A stretch of 64,000 nt of DNA from Gordius sp. MW1. Its lineage: Eukaryota; Nematomorpha; Gordioida; Gordea; Gordiidae. This document shows positions 61,893 through 64,000 of the stretch, one piece after another. The position numbers and the translations under genes are program-made. The notes below the pieces were generated by a model, which did not search any database, was not told where the DNA came from, and saw only the letters and a program-made list of their open reading frames with translations. Position 1 is the stretch's first letter. Every line of letters begins with the position of its first letter. Location: NCBI GenBank assembly GCA_964036665.1, contig OZ038528.1, positions 25,717,245-25,781,244 on the forward strand. Reading direction: 5' to 3'.

Positions 61893-63115
61893 ATATTAAG
61901 CTTTGCAAAAGGTTTAGGTGGCAGTATATTTTTCCAGGTGATTTGACTAAAAGGACACGTGCCCTTACTTATATTGTTATTGATGAGGGGCAGGGTAATA
62001 GAGTGGAGGGGGCGTGTTTAATAAATTCAAGTGTCCAAGAGCCACGCCCACACACACACTAATCAAGATTAGTAATGACAATGCAATGAAGATGATGACT
62101 CTTAATTTTAAAATTAAATGAGGTAACAGATGTCCCTACCCTCCTCAAAATGGACAAAACTCATCTCATTAACGACTAATAACTTCTGTCATCACCCCAC
62201 CAAAATCATTCATTACCCAAGGTGCATATACTACCTTATTATAATGTCATTGACCACAACCATCTTTATTTATTGTACTGACCAACAGAGCCAAAAATAA
62301 ATTATATTAACAATATTTAATTTATAAATAAACAAAATATCTCATCACAGCATTATCACGTCAAGATGCTCATGAATAGTCTCTGTCAGTCAGCTTTTCC
62401 ATAGGGAAATATATAATAGAACGTAAAAATTAGATCATATGCAAAAGAGTTACAAAATATTTTGAACAAATCAAAACCTCCTTTTTATAAATTGTTTATA
62501 AATTTAAACTTATTTTACTTAATTTTAAGCTTTTGCATTAAATGCGATATATAAGAAAACTAACAAAACATTGACTTAAAGTAACAAAATATTGACTTTG
62601 TGCAGTTCATAGCGATCTTAATTATAATTATACTATGTATTGACACTTAGAAATTGTTATTCTGCATTGCACATTCCCTAGCTGATTAATTTACATGCAA
62701 TTATGCCTCTTTTCTTTCTATCTTTTTCGTAATCAGATTATGAGTTTTTATGATTTTAAACCCCTCTGCCCTTTCCTTTAGCGCGCCTACAATTATATAT
62801 TAATCTCCAAACGTTATCTAACATTATAAGGATTAATGGGAATAAAATCTCTACAATTCCTGGCTAGACCTTTTATCCCAACAAATTAAAAAATGCATGC
62901 GCGCATAATTAAGCCCGATTGTAGTTGTGCATCGAACGTTGCTCAAGAGATGGTCATTATTGAATCCAGGTCCTGTCATTTAACAGCCCAAGTGTAGAGT
63001 GTTGAAAGCGGATGCAAAATCAATTATCCCCCACCCCTACCCTTCAACTCATCAATAGTGCATATTTTAAGGCATGATTTGACCTAAAGCATTAGAACAG
63101 ACGGAAAAATGACAA
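61893..63115. other. No gene seen
   Basis: AT-rich sequence with scattered TAATTA-type words and no supported exon, RNA gene or repeat family member. Confidence 0.35.
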
Positions 63116-63260
63116 GGGATGCAGGGGGGGGGGGGCGGCTGCCCCCCTCTAGATCCATAAAATTAATTGAAATTATGGCTAAAATTTCAAAAAATCATTA
63201 TTTTGTCCATCCCTAAATCATTATTGCCCCACTCTAACTCCAATGCTGGCTACGTCCATG
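63116..63260. mobile_element. GGGCGTAGCC MITE copy
   Basis: GGGATGCAGG with a G run and GCGGCTGCCCCCCTC; ends GCTGGCTACGTCCATGG. Confidence 0.7.
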
Positions 63261-63947
63261 GAAAATGGCAAAAAACTTTACACTTTGTCCCTCGGGTGAT
63301 TTTACTAAAACGTGCTGTCATAAAGTTAGATATCGCGTTTTAGCACTATAAATTTCATAAGATCCATAAGTTGGATTCACATTTTTCGTGTTTCTTTGTC
63401 GCGCGCATCAACTTTTAAACTTTGATTATGGGATTATCAAGAGTGGACAACAAACGATATATGTATTGTGATGGTTGGATTTAAGCTTAAATCTCTCTTT
63501 CATTTTCCAATACTATATATATATGAACAGTTTAAATGGGGTATTGGATTGGATGACAAATCGTAATTGTGCATTTTGTCCATTAATAAGCGAGAAGGGT
63601 TCAATCCATGCATATATATAACCGGACACCACAACAAATTATCTCCGACCCCGCCCCCTCCTTTCCTCCCATTAGACCCTTATGAGATTGTTATTATATG
63701 AACCAACCAAATGCATTTATTATGGTTGTTGCTATTATGAAGATTGTGTAGCAGCACTTTACTGATCCCCACTTTATCTGCAATCCTCTTATTTATTTAT
63801 ATACGAGTTTACATAAAAATACACACTTTTGATAGAGAGAGGCACTTATAGATGAATTTTGTTGTCATTTTTGTATATTTTAATTTTATCGTTTTTAAAG
63901 ATAAAGTTCTTATCAAACATTTATATATCATAACTTACACATAGCAT

Positions 63948-64000
63948 CATGGGCGTAGCCAAGGGGGGCAGGGAGGAGCGGCTGCCCCTTTATAAATCCA
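63948..64000. mobile_element. GGGCGTAGCC MITE, cut by the window end
   Basis: CATGGGCGTAGCCAAGGGGGG, then GGCTGCCCC and ATAAATCCA at the last base of the window. Confidence 0.75.

Overview
This is animal nuclear DNA: AT-rich, with spliced genes (GT/AG introns, one coding piece only 25 bp long) and a very heavy load of short inverted-repeat transposable elements. The proteins are bilaterian/cnidarian-type metazoan families, and a short TTAGGG-type run is present. The host is best described as an AT-rich invertebrate; I cannot name the species. No bacterial, organellar or CRISPR feature was seen.

Layout. (1) 809-6333, + strand: a three-exon PRD-class homeobox gene, most like invertebrate Prop (prophet of Pit-1). 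Its homeodomain is split by a 3.6-kb intron packed with repeats. (2) 6.3-11.2 kb: intergenic, with possible minus-strand gene debris, a long-TIR element and a ~100-bp-arm hairpin. (3) 11247-26604, + strand: a complete FCHO (F-BAR plus mu-homology domain) endocytosis gene, which I could assemble into 26 phase-consistent coding exons (about 1132 aa). Its introns hold many MITEs, a LINE fragment and a decayed piggyBac element. (4) 26.6-34.2 kb: repeats, including a miniature LTR retroelement with a hAT-like MITE inserted in one LTR. (5) 34253-35911, + strand: a YIPF1/2-type Golgi membrane protein, seven exons. (6) 37197-44513, - strand: an alpha-carbonic anhydrase, seven exons, convergent with YIPF; the His64 proton shuttle is replaced by Thr. 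(7) 44.5-64 kb: no recognisable conserved gene. It contains a GC-rich block, repeat arrays, a 5'-truncated retrocopy with an 88-base A tail and long target duplication, and two facing arrays of a TGCTAAGTATTT motif.

The genes are unrelated in function (transcription factor, clathrin-mediated endocytosis, Golgi trafficking, CO2 hydration), so this is an ordinary eukaryotic neighbourhood and not an operon or defence island. I found no clear new multi-gene system. The most interesting signals are repeat biology (foldback-like arrays, nested insertions that fix element ends, a polyA retrocopy), a phase-compatible possible cassette exon in the carbonic anhydrase, and its altered active site.
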